A stretch of DNA of 64,000 bases from Archilochus colubris (lineage: Eukaryota > Chordata > Aves > Apodiformes > Trochilidae). This document shows positions 39,001-52,788 of this stretch, one piece after another. The position numbers were made by a program, and so were the translations under genes. A model generated the notes under the pieces. That model had not been told where the DNA came from. It did not search any database and saw nothing but the letters and a program-made list of their open reading frames with translations. The DNA lies in contig CM041083.1 of the NCBI GenBank assembly GCA_023079485.1, positions 109,099,554 through 109,163,553 on the forward strand, written 5' to 3'. Position 1 is the stretch's first letter, and every line of letters starts with the position of its first letter.

Positions 39001-42000
39001 CTATTTTTCCAGCTCCTCATCAAAACTGTATGCAACATCTATGATTACCCCCATCCCTGTTCATTCAGAAAACCCTTCACCCCATTCTTTCTCACTTTTC
39101 CGAGACTTCTAAACAGATTTTGGCTCCTTTTACTCTTCAAGAAAAACATTTAATCAAAGGCTTGTTCTTTTGCCTCTCTGCAACTTTGGTTTGGTTTATG
39201 GTTTTGTTTTGTTTTGTTTTTAGGCTACAACTTCTGCATTCCAGCTCTGGAATTCAGAAGCTATTGCCCTGGTGAGGGTGACCAACTAACCCCAGGGACA
39301 CTGAAGTGTAGCTCCTTGGCCCAGACTTCTATCCCTGGTTACAATTACAAACATTCCTTTGCTTAATTATGCTCCTCTTTTTACCAGAAATTCTGCCCAA
39401 ACATAATAGAGCAATATTTGCAAAGTAAACATGTCTCATGACTGCTCACTGGTTCCTCTAATTTATACTCCCTCTTTCTACCAGAGTACTCTTGGAGTAC
39501 TATTTCATTTTCTTGGGATGGCGAGACCACTGCTCTCTTCTTTCAGGCTGCTTGCTAAAGCAAGGCCGACAACGGCCAAAGGGAAAAAAAAATCTCCTGA
39601 TAACACATCTGGAAATAAGACTGCACAGCCAGGGGCCATTTTCACTGTTGGGCAGATAGCTCAGGTTGGCAGCATTTCTGTGTAAAAGCCTCAGCACTTT
39701 CATAAGCTCCTGAAGAAGAAGCTGCCCAGGCCTGCATCTTATATGACTGGCCAGTAGTAAGAGTTGCTCCTAGTTGTTACACAGTTGACTGAACTCACAG
39801 CAGTTGAAAATATGGTTCATCTGTATCTTACTCCCAGGATGGCAATGAAAATAAATACGTTAATCTGAAAAACCTAGTCTTACTATATGTTGAAGACAGG
39901 AATAAGTGAAAGAGGGAAGGCATTTCAATATGCAGTAAGTATGTAAATCTTTGTAGATTCTTTTTTTCTACCATAAAAAAAAAAAATATACATATTCTGT
40001 GAAAACATATGGAATTAAGAACATGCACTTTATACTTTACCGTACAGCTTCTTTTTCAAGGCCTGGATCAAGCCAAACAACGCACACCCACTTTGATGCA
40101 CCCACAATTAGTCAGACTACATCTGTGTTTGGAACTGGTTACTGTTAAAACACAAGCATGGCAGTGAAACACAGCACGCCAGCTTAGTGCTTATCAAATT
40201 AAATGCAGTCTACCTTACAGTACTGGTTGGCAGAGTAATGCCACACTGCTGTGGAGGATTAGATCTGTACCTCCTGAACACACAGGTGTTCAGACAAGGG
40301 GCATGGGGCAGTTTAGTAAAAAACCCACACACGGGGCTTTTTTTTCAGTTTCTTATGTAGACACCCTGCCAGGTCATCCGTGAGCAAACGCAGTAGGTCC
40401 TGCCTTGCTTCAGCTCAACATTTATCAGGAACAACACTGATGGCTAGCTCTGGGCATCCGCCTCCAAACCAAAAGGCAAGGACCATAGGAAATTGGGTAG
40501 GAAGATCACAGAGGGTTTGTTTTACTCAGGTTCCTCTTCATCTTACAAGGTAACCACATAGTTCTTTCCACCACACCACATAAATATTAACATGTAGTTC
40601 AGGATACTTGAGTATACCTACATTTTCTACTTGAACCTTCCAAACCCATGTTGTTTAAGACTACAACTTTCTTTCATTACAATGTTATGATTCGCATTGT
40701 GTAGCTCTATTAACTGCTACAGGATTTCATAAATCTTATTTTAAACTGAATTTTAACCCTTGGGAGAGAAAATGCATGGAGACAAGCAAGCTCCTGAGAA
40801 GAACCAGGTCAATAGCAGCAGCAGCAGCTTCCCTCACTCACTGTCACTCTGCATCAGAAGGGCTGTCTCAAGTTATGAATAGTTTTACTTCCATATCTGG
40901 TGAGCTCTTGACCTCTCTGCTGAAGCTATCAACAGCAGAGAGTGCGAATTATGGTGCATTTTCAATGAAAAAAACACTTATCCCTGTGAGGAAATGTAAG
41001 TGGTCTTGGATGCAAACCATCTTGTTGGTGTTAAAAGTTTGCTGGAGTTTTTAAATCATCCTGTTAGTGCCTGACAGTATAAATAATCTGACAGCAAAAT
41101 AATCTGCTGTTCTTCTGGGAATGCTCATCAGAAAAAAATACTGTCTGAGAGGCTCTACCATTGATTAGCTTCATTCTCAGAGATACAACCCAGCATGTGT
41201 GTCTGAACTTGTAGAATGGGATTTGGAATATATTCTGATCTAGGCCAAAGTTCTGTCATAAAAAAGTCTGTTTGCCAGAGTGTTTGTAAAAACCATCTGA
41301 CATTTATAGGTCCTGGTTTTGTTAGGAGGAATATTCCATTGAACCTCTTTGATACCTGCTATTGTCACAGTGAAGTGGTAATGCATTTACTTGTGAAGTG
41401 AAACCAAACATGTAAATGATACAATATCAAAAAACAAGAGAATCATGTCTGAACAATATCTGGTACCTTATCATTTTTGGATGAGTTAGGATTCTATTGA
41501 GAAAAAGCCATAAATCTCAGGGGCAGATCATCAGATCTGGAAACATGGTGTCACAGGGCTCAAGCTGCCTTGCAGATCTGGGATGACAAAGTATTTGGCA
41601 CTCCAAGCCTAGCTTATAAAGAATGGAAGGCAAGCAATGAATCCTAATATTCTGCATATTGTTGAAGGAGTAGGAATTGGCCTGCCTTGGGAGTCAAAAT
41701 CTTCCTATCAGACAGCCAGGGCGCCTGATACATTGCTGAGATTACAGCCATAATACAATACTGCAGACAACCCAGCCTATTAGCTTTGAACCTCGTATTA
41801 CAGTCAACTTTCAACATTTTCCAAGCTTCCAGGTCTCTGATGTGGCAATGGGAAGTTCTTCTGAGCTACTTCCCATCTGGATACATTTATGGCTCCTGAC
41901 AGCTTTCATCAAGAGTTCTTGAAATTTATTCCCTATAAGCATTTATGGATATGTCTGGTTGTCTGATTGGCACATTTGCAGTTAGCCTATCTGTCTGAAA

Positions 42001-43289
42001 GGTCACAATTTTTCTCTGAATGGGCCATAGTTATAAGGCCCAAGCCCAGTGATATAGTACTGTTTACCTTCTTGGCAGGTTTGGATTCAGTTAATTAGAA
42101 AAGTCTCTTATAGGAAAACTAAATTAAGAAGAAGGTTTGGGGTTTTTTCTTTCAGATCTAGAGATTGGTAATTTCCAGAAGCCTTAAAATAATCTATCTC
42201 AGATCAGCCGCATGCCTGAGCTTTTTCTTCCTGGGATTTCACTTCACCTCCTCCTTGCAATTCCACATTCCAGGCTGCTCCAGGCCTTGAGCTGTACTGC
42301 TCAAGTTTCCCACGCGATGGCAGAGCAGGCGACAAGACTTTTTCCCTGATGAAAAAGCAAGGAAATTATCTGTGGCTGAAACTTGGAAAGAAACATCAGA
42401 TGGATGTATTCCATTCATTTTCACAGGAGACACATAGATACATACACCCTTGGCATGGCTTTGAAAAATCTCATCCAGCAGCAAGGAACACAGTAGGCGA
42501 AAATGTTTTGCAGGCGCGGTCAATGGCTTTTTAAAACTTCCCTCCCATCAGGAGAAAATGCTTGTTCTTACCCTTCCCACAGCTGCCACTAAAGTACATC
42601 CATTCCTGCTCGTTATGTCTTGTGGAGCTGAAGGGCTGTGCTCCACTTCGTGTCCCTGGAAATGGCTGAGGCCTCCCATCCTCCTGCCAGACATGTTCCC
42701 CTCAAGACAGCACCTAGCTACTATTCCATACAATGACCTTTACAGTTTGGACCCAGCAAGTCAGCAACCATGAGAACTGAAAAACTACACGCTACGCTCA
42801 CAGACACCAAACAGGTTTTGCCAACACTCCCCACTCCCTTTATTGATTTAACAGCGTATCAAGCAGCTCCCAGATTCCTGGCAGACAGCAGAGCCCTAGT
42901 TGTGTGTGTGTGGGGAGGCTCAGACTGCAAGTACTGTTAGATTTAATGCCTGACAATTATTAATACTTGTTTAATTCCAAATTCTTGTTGCTCTGAGGAG
43001 CTCCCCGTGGCGGGTGATAACCCTTGGAAAGGGCAGTAAGCCATAGACCCCGGCCCCAGCACCTTCCAGCCTCACGGATCACAAAGCGCTTCCCAGCTGC
43101 GCAGTGAGTGAGTGAGTGAGCGAGATGCTGGTGATGGCAGCAGCTCCCAGGTTTGCGGGAAATCTCACCGATGGGGTGAGCGGGGACTCTGCCAACACCC
43201 AGGTGGGACAGCACCCTGGTTTTACCAAGCGTTGTTTCTTCACACCGCTCATCACTAAGTCGGCAGTAAAGAAAGAAGGGCCCAGGCAG

Positions 43290-44060
43290 CTCCAGCAGCG
43301 CTTGGAGCCGTGACCCCACTGCCGGGGACCTTCCCCGGCCACAGCACAGCCGGTACCCCGAGGCACACTGCCTCTCCCACCCTACCTTCGTCTCACCCTC
43401 CCAGACAAGGCTCCGCCGAACTCGTCTCTCCCCGGAGCATTCCCACCTCCTGCCATGCTATCAGGCCCCGCTGCCTCCCCGGGACAGCCCTCCGCCGGCT
43501 CGCCCACCTCCCACCGCGGCTTCCGTGATCCTTCAGCATCACTACGGGACCCTCACTTCCCAGACTCCCCCTCCCTCCCCAGATTCCCGGGGGGATCCGT
43601 CGCCAACGTGCCCGCCGGACGCGCTCCCAGCGGCGCCGCTGCGGCCTCGGCTGCCGGCGGGGTCCCTCTAGCGGCCTCCGCCCCGGCTGGGACGGGGATA
43701 GGGCGGGGGGGTGTAATCCATGGCCCAGCGCCGCGGCCCGGAGGGGAGATCGGGGTGTTTACGGGGACTTCGGGGGCTGTGGCAGGGCCACCTGAGCACC
43801 TGCAATAGGGCCGGGTCTGGCCTTGCGGGGCGAACCGAGCGGTCGGCCACAAAGCCCACGGCGTAGGGTCCGGGTGGGGGGAAGTTTCCCCCTCGCAGCG
43901 AGGCTTCTGCCTGCCCCGAAACTCCGGGGTCCCAGTTCAAGGCGGCGTTTCTGGGGTCAGCCTCTTGGGAAGCCTTGCTCTGGCATGGCAGCTGCGGCCG
44001 GGCTCTGACCGACCCGTTTGGCTTGTCAGAAACCTTTCAGAACCAAACGGAACATGAAGG
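43290..44060. promoter_or_regulatory. Isolated CpG island between CLIC6 and RUNX1
   Basis: About 770 bp of GC-rich, CpG-dense DNA in an otherwise AT-rich, CpG-poor intergenic region. It includes GC boxes (GGGCGGGG at 43701-43708) and a G-quadruplex motif. Open frames run on both strands (for example plus 43455-43808 and minus 43553-43852), but none resembles a known protein and stop-poor frames are expected in such GC-rich DNA. Known biology: most avian CpG islands mark promoters. The human interval holds long non-coding RNAs, so a non-coding transcript start is the leading guess. The gene and its direction are unknown. Confidence 0.7.
43689..43711 (+). other. G-quadruplex motif in the CpG island
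   Basis: Four G-runs (GGG, GGGG, GGG, GGGGGGG) are separated by loops of 2, 3 and 1 bases on the plus strand. This fits the canonical G3+N1-7 pattern. It lies inside the CpG island beside a GC box. Confidence 0.75.
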
Positions 44061-47000
44061 CGGTTTTGCTGTCACTGGTTGGGTTCGAGTCCTGGGGGCT
44101 GCGCTGTGGTAAAACGCACGCGTGTAACTTAACGGGAGGTGGTGTGAGCCCCGAGGGACCTGATGCTTCCCAACAACCAGTGTCCCTTCCCCTCTCTGCG
44201 CCAAAAGGCAGGCGTCCCGCCTTTGGAGCTTGTAAAGCTGAGGAGGACCCATTACAGTGCTCCGACCCAAACATTTTTTAGCGAAGGCCATCGGCGCGGT
44301 TTGTGTGTAACATTTCATCAAGTGGCCAAATGGGTGTGGTAACAGCCCAGATTTTTTATGTTCCCAGGGCCCATGACAGTCACGGCCTCCACCTCCTTCT
44401 GCCGTTAAGTCCCTCAACTCAACCAGCAGGGAAAAATAATTCTTTCTTCCATCCACCCCAGCTCAGCCATTCTCTCAGGAAGACCTGAGTCAGATGTTTG
44501 GTACCTAAACCAAATACCTGAGGAAGGTGGGGAAGAAGGAGAAAATTGCTGGAGGGAGACACACAGTTACTAAACCAGCCTAATGTAAACAAGATCTAAA
44601 GCAAGAGTTCAAAGTTATTAAAACTAGGGGAAAATGCCAAAGAAGGAAATTCTTCTCCGTTCAGTCACTCAGTTCCAGAGCCAATGAAACCTGCTTCACC
44701 ATCCCTGGAAGATGATTTATGGGCATGTTTTTAAACTGCAGACAACAATAACAACAACATCCTCTCCATGGACCTTTTCATCAATGGAGCTCAAAGTGCT
44801 TCTCAAACAAGGTCAGTATCACTACCCACAGAAAGGAAGGGATTTTGCTACAGCCAACTGCTAGGGACTGTACGTTCTGTGCTAAGATATGTCACTCAGA
44901 AGACATAAGGCTAAATTTACAAGCTGCACCTGAGACAGGGCACATCTTACTGCAGCAGCAGGAGCTTACCCACTCATCATGCTCTCAGCTGTCTGCACAG
45001 CCCATGGACTCATCTGAAAGAGAGACACATCTGATGAGACTACACAGGGGTCAATAGGAGCCAGAGGTGAGAGAAGAGCACAAATGAACTGACCAAATGG
45101 AGAGAGCTGCCCCAAGGGGCAGGAAAGGTGGAAAAATACAAGAATAGCTGAATTTGATATAGCATTGTAAAAACTGGTGAGGAGATGAGCAACTGTGGCA
45201 GCCATGATAGTTTCTATTAGTGAGTTATTACCAGCAGCTGATAGCCCTGGGTCATAACAGTTCAGAGTGTATGTGAGTAGTGGTACAAATGAGAAAAGAG
45301 ACATTTAAGGAATTTGATTCTGAAAGGTGCTTGAGCAATCACTGTGAGAAGATGAGGTTACTGCCCTCCTTGCAGCATCTGATTCCATTAGCATCATAGA
45401 GGAGATTCTAGCTCCTAGGATGGTTTAGCTCTAACATTTGTTTGTTTTATCAAGGACAGAAAGACAAAACCCCAAAAAAACAAAACCAAAAAACCCAACT
45501 AAACAAATAACCACTTCAGAAGTCTTCCCTTTTTTATGCTATTTACAGCTTCCTGCACTGGAAGAAGAAAACTCTCTTTGGGATCTGTTCTTACACCTCT
45601 TAAACAATGAACAAACCTCATTCTCTTTAACAGAACTTCTTTTTTCTGCTATAACTTTTTCCTCTTTGCTAGCTGCAAAATCCAAGTGGGAAAGGTAAGT
45701 GACAAAAAATATAATTTTGCTTTTTTGAAGACTTGGCATAAATTTGACCTCCTGCTCACACTTGTTCTCCTCCACAAGACAGACCAAACGCCACTCTTCC
45801 CCCTTGCATAGCTTTATTACTGAAACCATGGGGCTTCTTGTGGGAGGAGTAAGCTTGTCGATATTGTTGAGAACAGGGAACAAAAGTCTGTCACAGATGT
45901 GAATGAAGGTGTCTTTCTCTTCCACACACCCTGTGTCAGTACATTGTTGTATTCCAAACCTTGAGAAGTGGCAAAATTCACCACTCCCAAGGAGGGACCT
46001 GAGCAGTGAGTGACTCCTTTTTCATCTTCAGTGGAACCACTTTGGCTGAGTGTACACTTGGAAACTTCTTGACCATACCATGTAATTGTGTGTGTGCTAT
46101 GGCAAGGGTGTATGATGCATCTTAAGACTTTAAAATCTGATAAGCAGTCATTGAAGAGTCAAAGAATAAATCACCTTCTGTGAGACTGGAAGCAATGGAG
46201 ACGTGGCAACAAAGTTGCCCCAAAGACCATTGCTTGAGGCATACATGGCGAACAAACATGTTTTGCAAAGTGACTGCATACTTGTAGTTTTATCTTCCAA
46301 ATCATGCCTCATAATTTTCATAAATTTTCTTCCTTTCATTCCTTCCCCATCTCCTGTCCTCTCTGATTGCTGGCTATGGACTGACATAACCTTATCTGAG
46401 GAAAATGTGCAAGCAAACATAAGTGAGAAGAAGCCCCCTCTAATAAGGGTGAGGAGGAACATTGGCAGGTATTTGTTCCAGGGAGAGCAGCTGAAGCCCA
46501 ATACCAATTCAGCCTTTAAAGTCCCTTATGTCCTGTTGCTGGGTAAAAAGCTCCTCTGCTTTGCTGTATTCACACCTTATTTATTAACTTTGCCCTCAAG
46601 AGCACTGAGAGAAGTGCAGCCCAAAAATCTGGTGTCTTAAGGAGAATTAAAGTGCATGTCCAACTTCAGGAAGCAGAAAACATTGAGCTTGGCTATGGGA
46701 CACTGAAAAAGGACAGAAATACTTTCCAGTAGGTGATATGCTTAAAGACCCGGGGAGGTTAGGAACTATACAGGGCATTACAAAGTGACCTTGCTAATCA
46801 AGTCAAACTGAAGGGATCACATTTGGAAAGGCAGAACTGTAAGACAAAATGCCTGCCCCCTTAACACCTTGGGTCTGCAAGGTCACCCCAGTGAGCCCAT
46901 GGGATCGCAGCCACAGGCCTAACAGTGCTGAGTAGCAGTCAAAATGCCTGTTTAGGAAGAGCTTGGTTTGGCCACTCATACCTGGGGCTGGTTGGGAATA

Positions 47001-50000
47001 TTTCTGATAAACTGTGGTGCAACATGCTGACTCACCCCAACCATGTCACCACAGCATCAGCAGCATTGCTTGCTTCCCACAGAGTGCAGAGCCTGGAAGG
47101 CCCAGGATTCCCAGCTAAGCTGGAAGGCTCCAACCTTTGGCAACCAAGATCACTTTGGTGTCGGCATTTTCAAAAGGATATTACTGAACAGTATTTCAGG
47201 GCCACATGGACAGATGTTTGCTGTGCATAGACAATTTTGGAAATGTGACTTTCTGTTCCAAAATAGAACAACGATTATTCCTCTCATCCAGCTTCAGAAT
47301 CATAATCCCCATGGGATGGACATGCTGGCATTTGGATGGTTGTGATTTAATATCCTCCAAAGTTTCGTGTGTTGGATTGACATCACAGTTCTGCAGGAGG
47401 CTGGAGAAACATCACACACGTGTTAGAAGAGGTGGCAAAATAGTAAAAGGGAGAAGGACAGTTGCTTTCCTCCCCCACAAATTTGGCTACTGTTTTACAC
47501 AGTGAAAAAGAAACATGAAACATTCCTACTGTAAAGGAAGCCTATGTCCTTGTTTCAGAGCAACTCTTTATCACAGACATTTAAGAGAGAAAGAGGGCTT
47601 CACACAGAGATTTTACTGTTTTGGTGCAAATTAGCTGACTTCTAGCTTTCATGTGACTACTTCCACACCTACGGTGCTCACCTGATGCAAAGACAACCTG
47701 CAGTTTGTACTCATATGAGGAAGGCAATATAAAAAAATGTTGATATTAAAAACCATTGGAATCTCTGGGCTGGGCTCTGTGGCATGGAGCTCAGTGCACC
47801 TCAGGCATGTACCTTCTGAGCTCCTAGGGCCAGGAAACTTGCACCCTTGTACCTGTGGTATCGCTGCAGATGGGAATCCTGGCTGCCTTCTGAACTGGGG
47901 GGGCTTATTCCTGAGGGATTTTGGTGTGAGAAGGCAGGGGAAACTAAGCAACTACCAGACATAAACCTGCTAGTTGCATGAAGCACTGTCAGATGTCAGA
48001 GACCTCCTGAGAAATGGGAGCTGCAGGCTTCCCTGAATGCAGTCTCTATTCTGTGCTTACAGGACGTGTCAAGTGCAGCAGCAGGCCATAGTAAGACTAC
48101 CATCTACATTTCCCCAGAAAAGCTACAGATGTTCCTGTGTGTGGAGCATTTGAAAGTAAAACAGCCAGAGGCACTTTTTACATGCTACAGGAAACAATCC
48201 TGCATCAGCAGGGAACAGGTTCTGTCTTTTGACAGCTTTCCTACCCTTAGGAACCAGCATTTTATAAAGCCCACAAATCAAACCTAACCCCCTCCCTGCT
48301 CTGAAAGCAGGCTATGTTTTAAATCTGTGTATTAGATTTTCTTTCTAAATTGTTTTATCCTCCTCTAGCAAACCCAAACAATTCCCAGACAGTGACTCGT
48401 GCTGACTAATCCAGTCTGGGAGACTTCTAGGTGTCCCTGTAACTTAAAACCAGAAAACAAGCTTCCTAATTCAGTAGCTAGACATTCCAATGAAGACCTG
48501 TAGGTTCTGAGCTTTTATTTTCCTTCTCCTCAGGGTTAAACATGCTTTTATCTACACTGTGCCTCCCTCCCCCAGCAGGCAAGAGTTGAGATGAGCTGTA
48601 ATTCGGACATTCTTTCCCTGAGATCCTGCCTATGTTAGAAGTTCTGCTCCACAGGGCATCCCAGTGGCAAAGTTAATGTGAGCCCTCAACATAGCTTAAC
48701 AGTGAAAAAAGGTGCTATCATTCAGGGGGAAAGAGGGGGTGCCTAAAGTAACATTGAGCTATTTTTCCAAATCACCTTATAGAACTGTGGAAACCCCAGA
48801 GCTGTAAAAAGATACGGGGTGATGGATAAATTGTATTTTTGGCCCACTTATAGTGCTGAACTGAGTCATATTTTAGTCATGTCTGGAAACCACGCTGCCA
48901 TTACAAGGTCTCCCAGTATTGTAGCAGTGGCAGTGGTGATAGGCTTCTAAGCTATGAATGCTGTGAACTAGGTCTGTCTCAGAGCAGATAATACAGAGTT
49001 TACTGTGCATCCCATGACCACATGCTGTGCCAGTAACCAGCCTTTCCATGCCTGCTCAGAAACGGGGACAGCACTGCTGGGCACAGTAAACCACACCATT
49101 AATCTAAGCCTGTTGTCTTGTGAGACAAGGCACTGACAAGAGGGAAAATTCCTTGTACACACTGAAGGTAACACACCTGTGTTGTCTTTCCAGAACATCT
49201 GTGTTGGGTAGTATGGTGCCTTGCAGGCTGATAGTATTTAATAAACAGTTTTTGCTCTGGAGCCTGGCTTATGGCTGCTTCCTCATTGCGCAAGTCAAAC
49301 AAAGCAGTGTGGGAGAACACCCGTGACAATGGCCTTTATAATTAAAGGTCATTAAAAGCTGTCAGTCAGGGTGTGAGGTGCCACAAGAAGTCAACAACTT
49401 CTTGCATTCACCCTTGCCAGCCTTTCCTCTCATAAACAGCAGCCTTCAGCCTTAGTCTTCATCATTTTCTTGGCCCTTTCCTCTTGCTCCCCCTTCGAAC
49501 ATCCCGAGGTGGGGGGAGTTGAGCTGGCTTTTCTCAGCTGCCAAAACAGGGATGGGCAAGGCCTTCTCAAGTGCCTGGGGGTCCCAGAAGGCTGCCCTGA
49601 CTCTGCTCTGCCTGCTCCTGAGTTTCCAGCTCCCCCTTTGCCAGCTCCCATGCGCAAAGAGAAAGGCAGAGGGGAAGGAGAGGGTGGCTGCCCATGCTTT
49701 TTCTTCCCTTCACCCTGATCTGGAATGGCACAGCCACTGGGGAACCTGGCAGGCTTGGGGCCAGGAGGGACTCTCCTCCATCCAGCTGGGCCACACAAGT
49801 GCCTGAGCTGCTGCTGTCAAGTAAGAAAGACTTGGGATATTTCACAAGGACAGGCAGCCACAGTATCCTGTGTGCATCTGGTTAAAATGGCCATGGCAGT
49901 CCTGCCCTCCTACACAAAATGAGAGCTCTGCTGGTATGTCCTCTACGTAGTCTTCAAAATCTGGATACAAATACTTCTGCTCAGATGCCCTTGGTTGTAG

Positions 50001-51136
50001 TAGTTTTTTTGTTGTTGTTGTTTTGACTGTCGCAACTTGGAGCTTCTTTTCCTGTTGTGTTAAAGTAAAAAACAAATATGTGCTTTACTTCATCACCCAC
50101 CTCTAAGAAAGGCTCTTGGGTTTCACAGGGTAAGGAGAAGAATTTATAGACCCTTGAAAAACTGTAAGTGCAATATTGTTATGATAACATGGGATTGTGC
50201 TGGAAAGAAACATCAGATGGTCATACTGAGTGGGGTAACCAGTAACAATAGAGGTGTGTGTTAGCATTTCTAACCTCTAAAGAGGTTAGGAATTCAAGTA
50301 CCTGCAATTCAGTAGCTGTTTGGCCCTAATTTTAAAATGATAATAGGACCTTACATTTGAGAGATGGAGTGCTACCTGGCAAGCTGTCAGAAAAAGTACA
50401 CCTTTAACAGCTTACTTCATAGTTTGTTTTTCACTTCATTGAAAGGACTAGATGAAAGTTAATCTTTGTACATGCACATTATTATGTAGAAAGATATTTC
50501 TGAAAGCTTATTTAATATAATGCAATGTATTGCCTATAGCCAGTATTAGAAGATTTTATATATATATCTATACAAGTATAGATAGAGAGGCTTTCAGGTT
50601 GAACTTTCAATGTTGACTCTGTTTTTTAATCCTCGTTTTGAAAGCCTGGTGCCCCTGTATTGTCTCCCTAATGCTACTGTTTAATTATTTCTTTAAAGAG
50701 AAAAAGAACCAATATATCTCATAAGTAATATGATCTTAAGCTAAGAAAGGTTCAACTCATCAATATCAAAAAAGGATCTAACCCAAAAGGCAACATATTA
50801 AGGCGAAAAAAAAGTAAGATAATTTTGAAATATCAAAATTTTATCAAGAAAGCAGAAATATAATGCTATTACTAGGCCTCTGTACCTGCAAAGTCTCCTT
50901 TCAGTCCTATTTTGGTAGTCCTATTGAACAGCAGGCCTTCTGTCAGGCCTTCCTCCATAAGCAGGAAAACATTTTTGTTAAAGAAAGAAGTCAGCAAAGG
51001 CATGGAAACATATTTTTTTATGATATGAGTGATACGTGCTCAATATCCTTTTTCTGATGGTTATTTTTTCTCTGAGAGGGTTGTTTTCTCCCTGATGAAA
51101 GAACGTACCAGGCCAATGTGCATACTTGTCAAACAT
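44061..51136. other. Intergenic DNA, RUNX1 side
   Basis: No exon or mobile element was recognised. Several overlapping short open frames at 49.4-49.9 kb are in a GC-richer patch on both strands and are not supported as genes. An unannotated RUNX1 3' UTR extension or a non-coding RNA could lie here. Confidence 0.6.
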
Positions 51137-51142
51137 TTTATT
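51137..51142 (-). terminator. Alternative RUNX1 poly(A) signal
   Basis: An AATAAA on the minus strand about 5.1 kb after the RUNX1 stop codon. Confidence 0.25.
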
Positions 51143-51192
51143 TGTCATTCACACTAATTATGATATTGAATTTACAGAGGAAACTGTGGTAC

Positions 51193-51261
51193 AAAGAAAG
51201 AAAGAAAAGAAACAAAGAAAGAAAGAGAGAAGTAAAGGAAGAAAGAAAAAAAGAAAGGAAG
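51193..51261 (+). repeat. GAAA-type purine microsatellite
   Basis: Nearly pure A/G over about 69 bases with AAAG/GAAA periodicity, interrupted by a C and a T. Confidence 0.85.
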
Positions 51262-52551
51262 TCTTCATTAGAACTAACGCAGCAGTCCAGCTGCTCTCTG
51301 TGCTAGTTGTAATGAATTCTCCCGTGGTGCTGGACACAGCCATCCCTATGTACAGCAAGAGTCTACTCTGATGTGGTATCTAGAGACTTCCTGTAGTTGG
51401 GGAAAAATCTACTCTATTCTCTTTTCCTATCTGGTTCCAAAAAACAGCAGACTTCCCCACTACTCCCCTTCCTCCTCCCCCCCACACCGCAAAGAAAAAT
51501 TCCCTGCAATCAAAACCAAAAAAACCAAACTTCCAGAACCTGGTAGTTTTCCCCTTCTGGGAATGTTCAGCAATGACAGTATCAAGGGAAAATGTGACCG
51601 TTGCAGGATGCTGCAGCATCTGTTTTGTAAACATAGCCAGTAAATGCTGAATAAATACACTCTGATGCCATTCTGATAGGAGTGTGTCTCCCACTGTGTC
51701 CTCTGTTCAGACCTACCATTACAGTCACCTCAGACCAAAAGTTTAGTTTGTGTTTTAAAGAAAGATGTAACTGTCAAACCCAGAATACCACAAGTAACCC
51801 ATAGATTTTTGCACATTCATTTCTCCCCTACCACAAAAAAAGTGAAGAGTGTTGAATAGAGACCATGCTATAACTGTTTACAAAAGTGAATAAAATGTAG
51901 TTAATCTTGAAGCCTAAAATAAGTAATTTGGAAAGAAATAAGTCTCACTACAGTATTTAAGCAAACACAAAAGTAAGTTCATTAAAAACACAGAAAAATG
52001 AAAAAAAAATTGCGGAGTAATTACAAGCACTAAATATTTTGCTATGAAGCTTTTGAAAACTATTTACATACATAAATACAAGTAACTCTGTTGATGCAAC
52101 CCTTTTAGGATGAGGAGAAAAATGCCAGGTGATCAGTACTGACCAAGCAAGGTTAACAAAAATAAAATACGAAAATGTTATGATGCAGGAAAACAAGCAA
52201 GTGTTTTGCTCAAATAGAAAAATGATCCACTTCTCCTGAATCTTCAAATGTGCCAATGGAAAAGGTCACCCAGAAAGCAGTAATGAATGTTTCAAGAGTG
52301 CAGGCAATTCAGAATACTAACAAAGAATGTGGGCCATTTGGAGGAAAGGTGTGGTTTTTTTTCTTTCCAGCAGATAATTCTAAAAACCAAATCCTTCATA
52401 GCATGGATGCCCTCTGCAGCTGCCTCCTTCTTGCACTAAAGCTCCTGTACATAATCCTGGAAGCAAAGCAAGAGCTCCTAAATTGAGCAAAAATGTTGTT
52501 TGAGAGCGAAGTAATCATTTGCCTTAGAGCAAATGACATCTTAGCCCTGTA

Positions 52552-52557
52552 TTTATT
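52552..52557 (-). terminator. Candidate RUNX1 poly(A) signal
   Basis: An AATAAA on the minus strand (TTTATT on plus), about 3.6 kb after the stop codon. A second candidate lies at 51137-51142. Confidence 0.35.
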
Positions 52558-52764
52558 TTGAAGTCGTTTGATATGGCTGCGCCTGGACAGTGAGTTGTGT
52601 CTTGTGAAAGGAACACACAAGCTGATAGTGAGGACTGCCATTAACTGCATTTTGGTAGGGGAAGGTGTCTAAGGTACTCTGCTGACTGTGACTTGTGAAC
52701 AGAAGCACAATAGGTATGGGTATTTTTGTTCCATTCAGCTACCAGGATGATAAAACTATATAAA

Positions 52765-52788
52765 TATATATTTTTTAAAAAATATATA
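52765..52788. repeat. 24-bp perfect AT palindrome
   Basis: A perfectly self-complementary block of TA steps around T6A6, inside a larger AT-only stretch (about 52751-52800). It could extrude as a cruciform. Confidence 0.8.

Larger units (their letters stand above)
27781..43289. other. Intergenic DNA, CLIC6 side
   Basis: No protein-coding exon recognised. It contains the CR1 fragment at 29.3 kb, a CR1 tail at 31.26 kb and the solo LTR at 32.8-33.1 kb. The longest ATG-started open frame of the window (32319-32924, plus) ends inside the LTR and resembles nothing I recognise. Confidence 0.7.

Noticed and set aside
43455..43852. Pro/Ala/Gly-rich open frames on both strands in the CpG island
   Set aside because: Stop-poor frames are expected in CpG-rich DNA; composition is low-complexity and no family is recognised.
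49430..49845. Overlapping frames of 82-122 codons on both strands
   Set aside because: Mutually overlapping, compositionally driven, no splice or protein evidence.
50270..50289. 9-bp stem with 2-base loop
   Set aside because: Too small to be meaningful in 64 kb of sequence.
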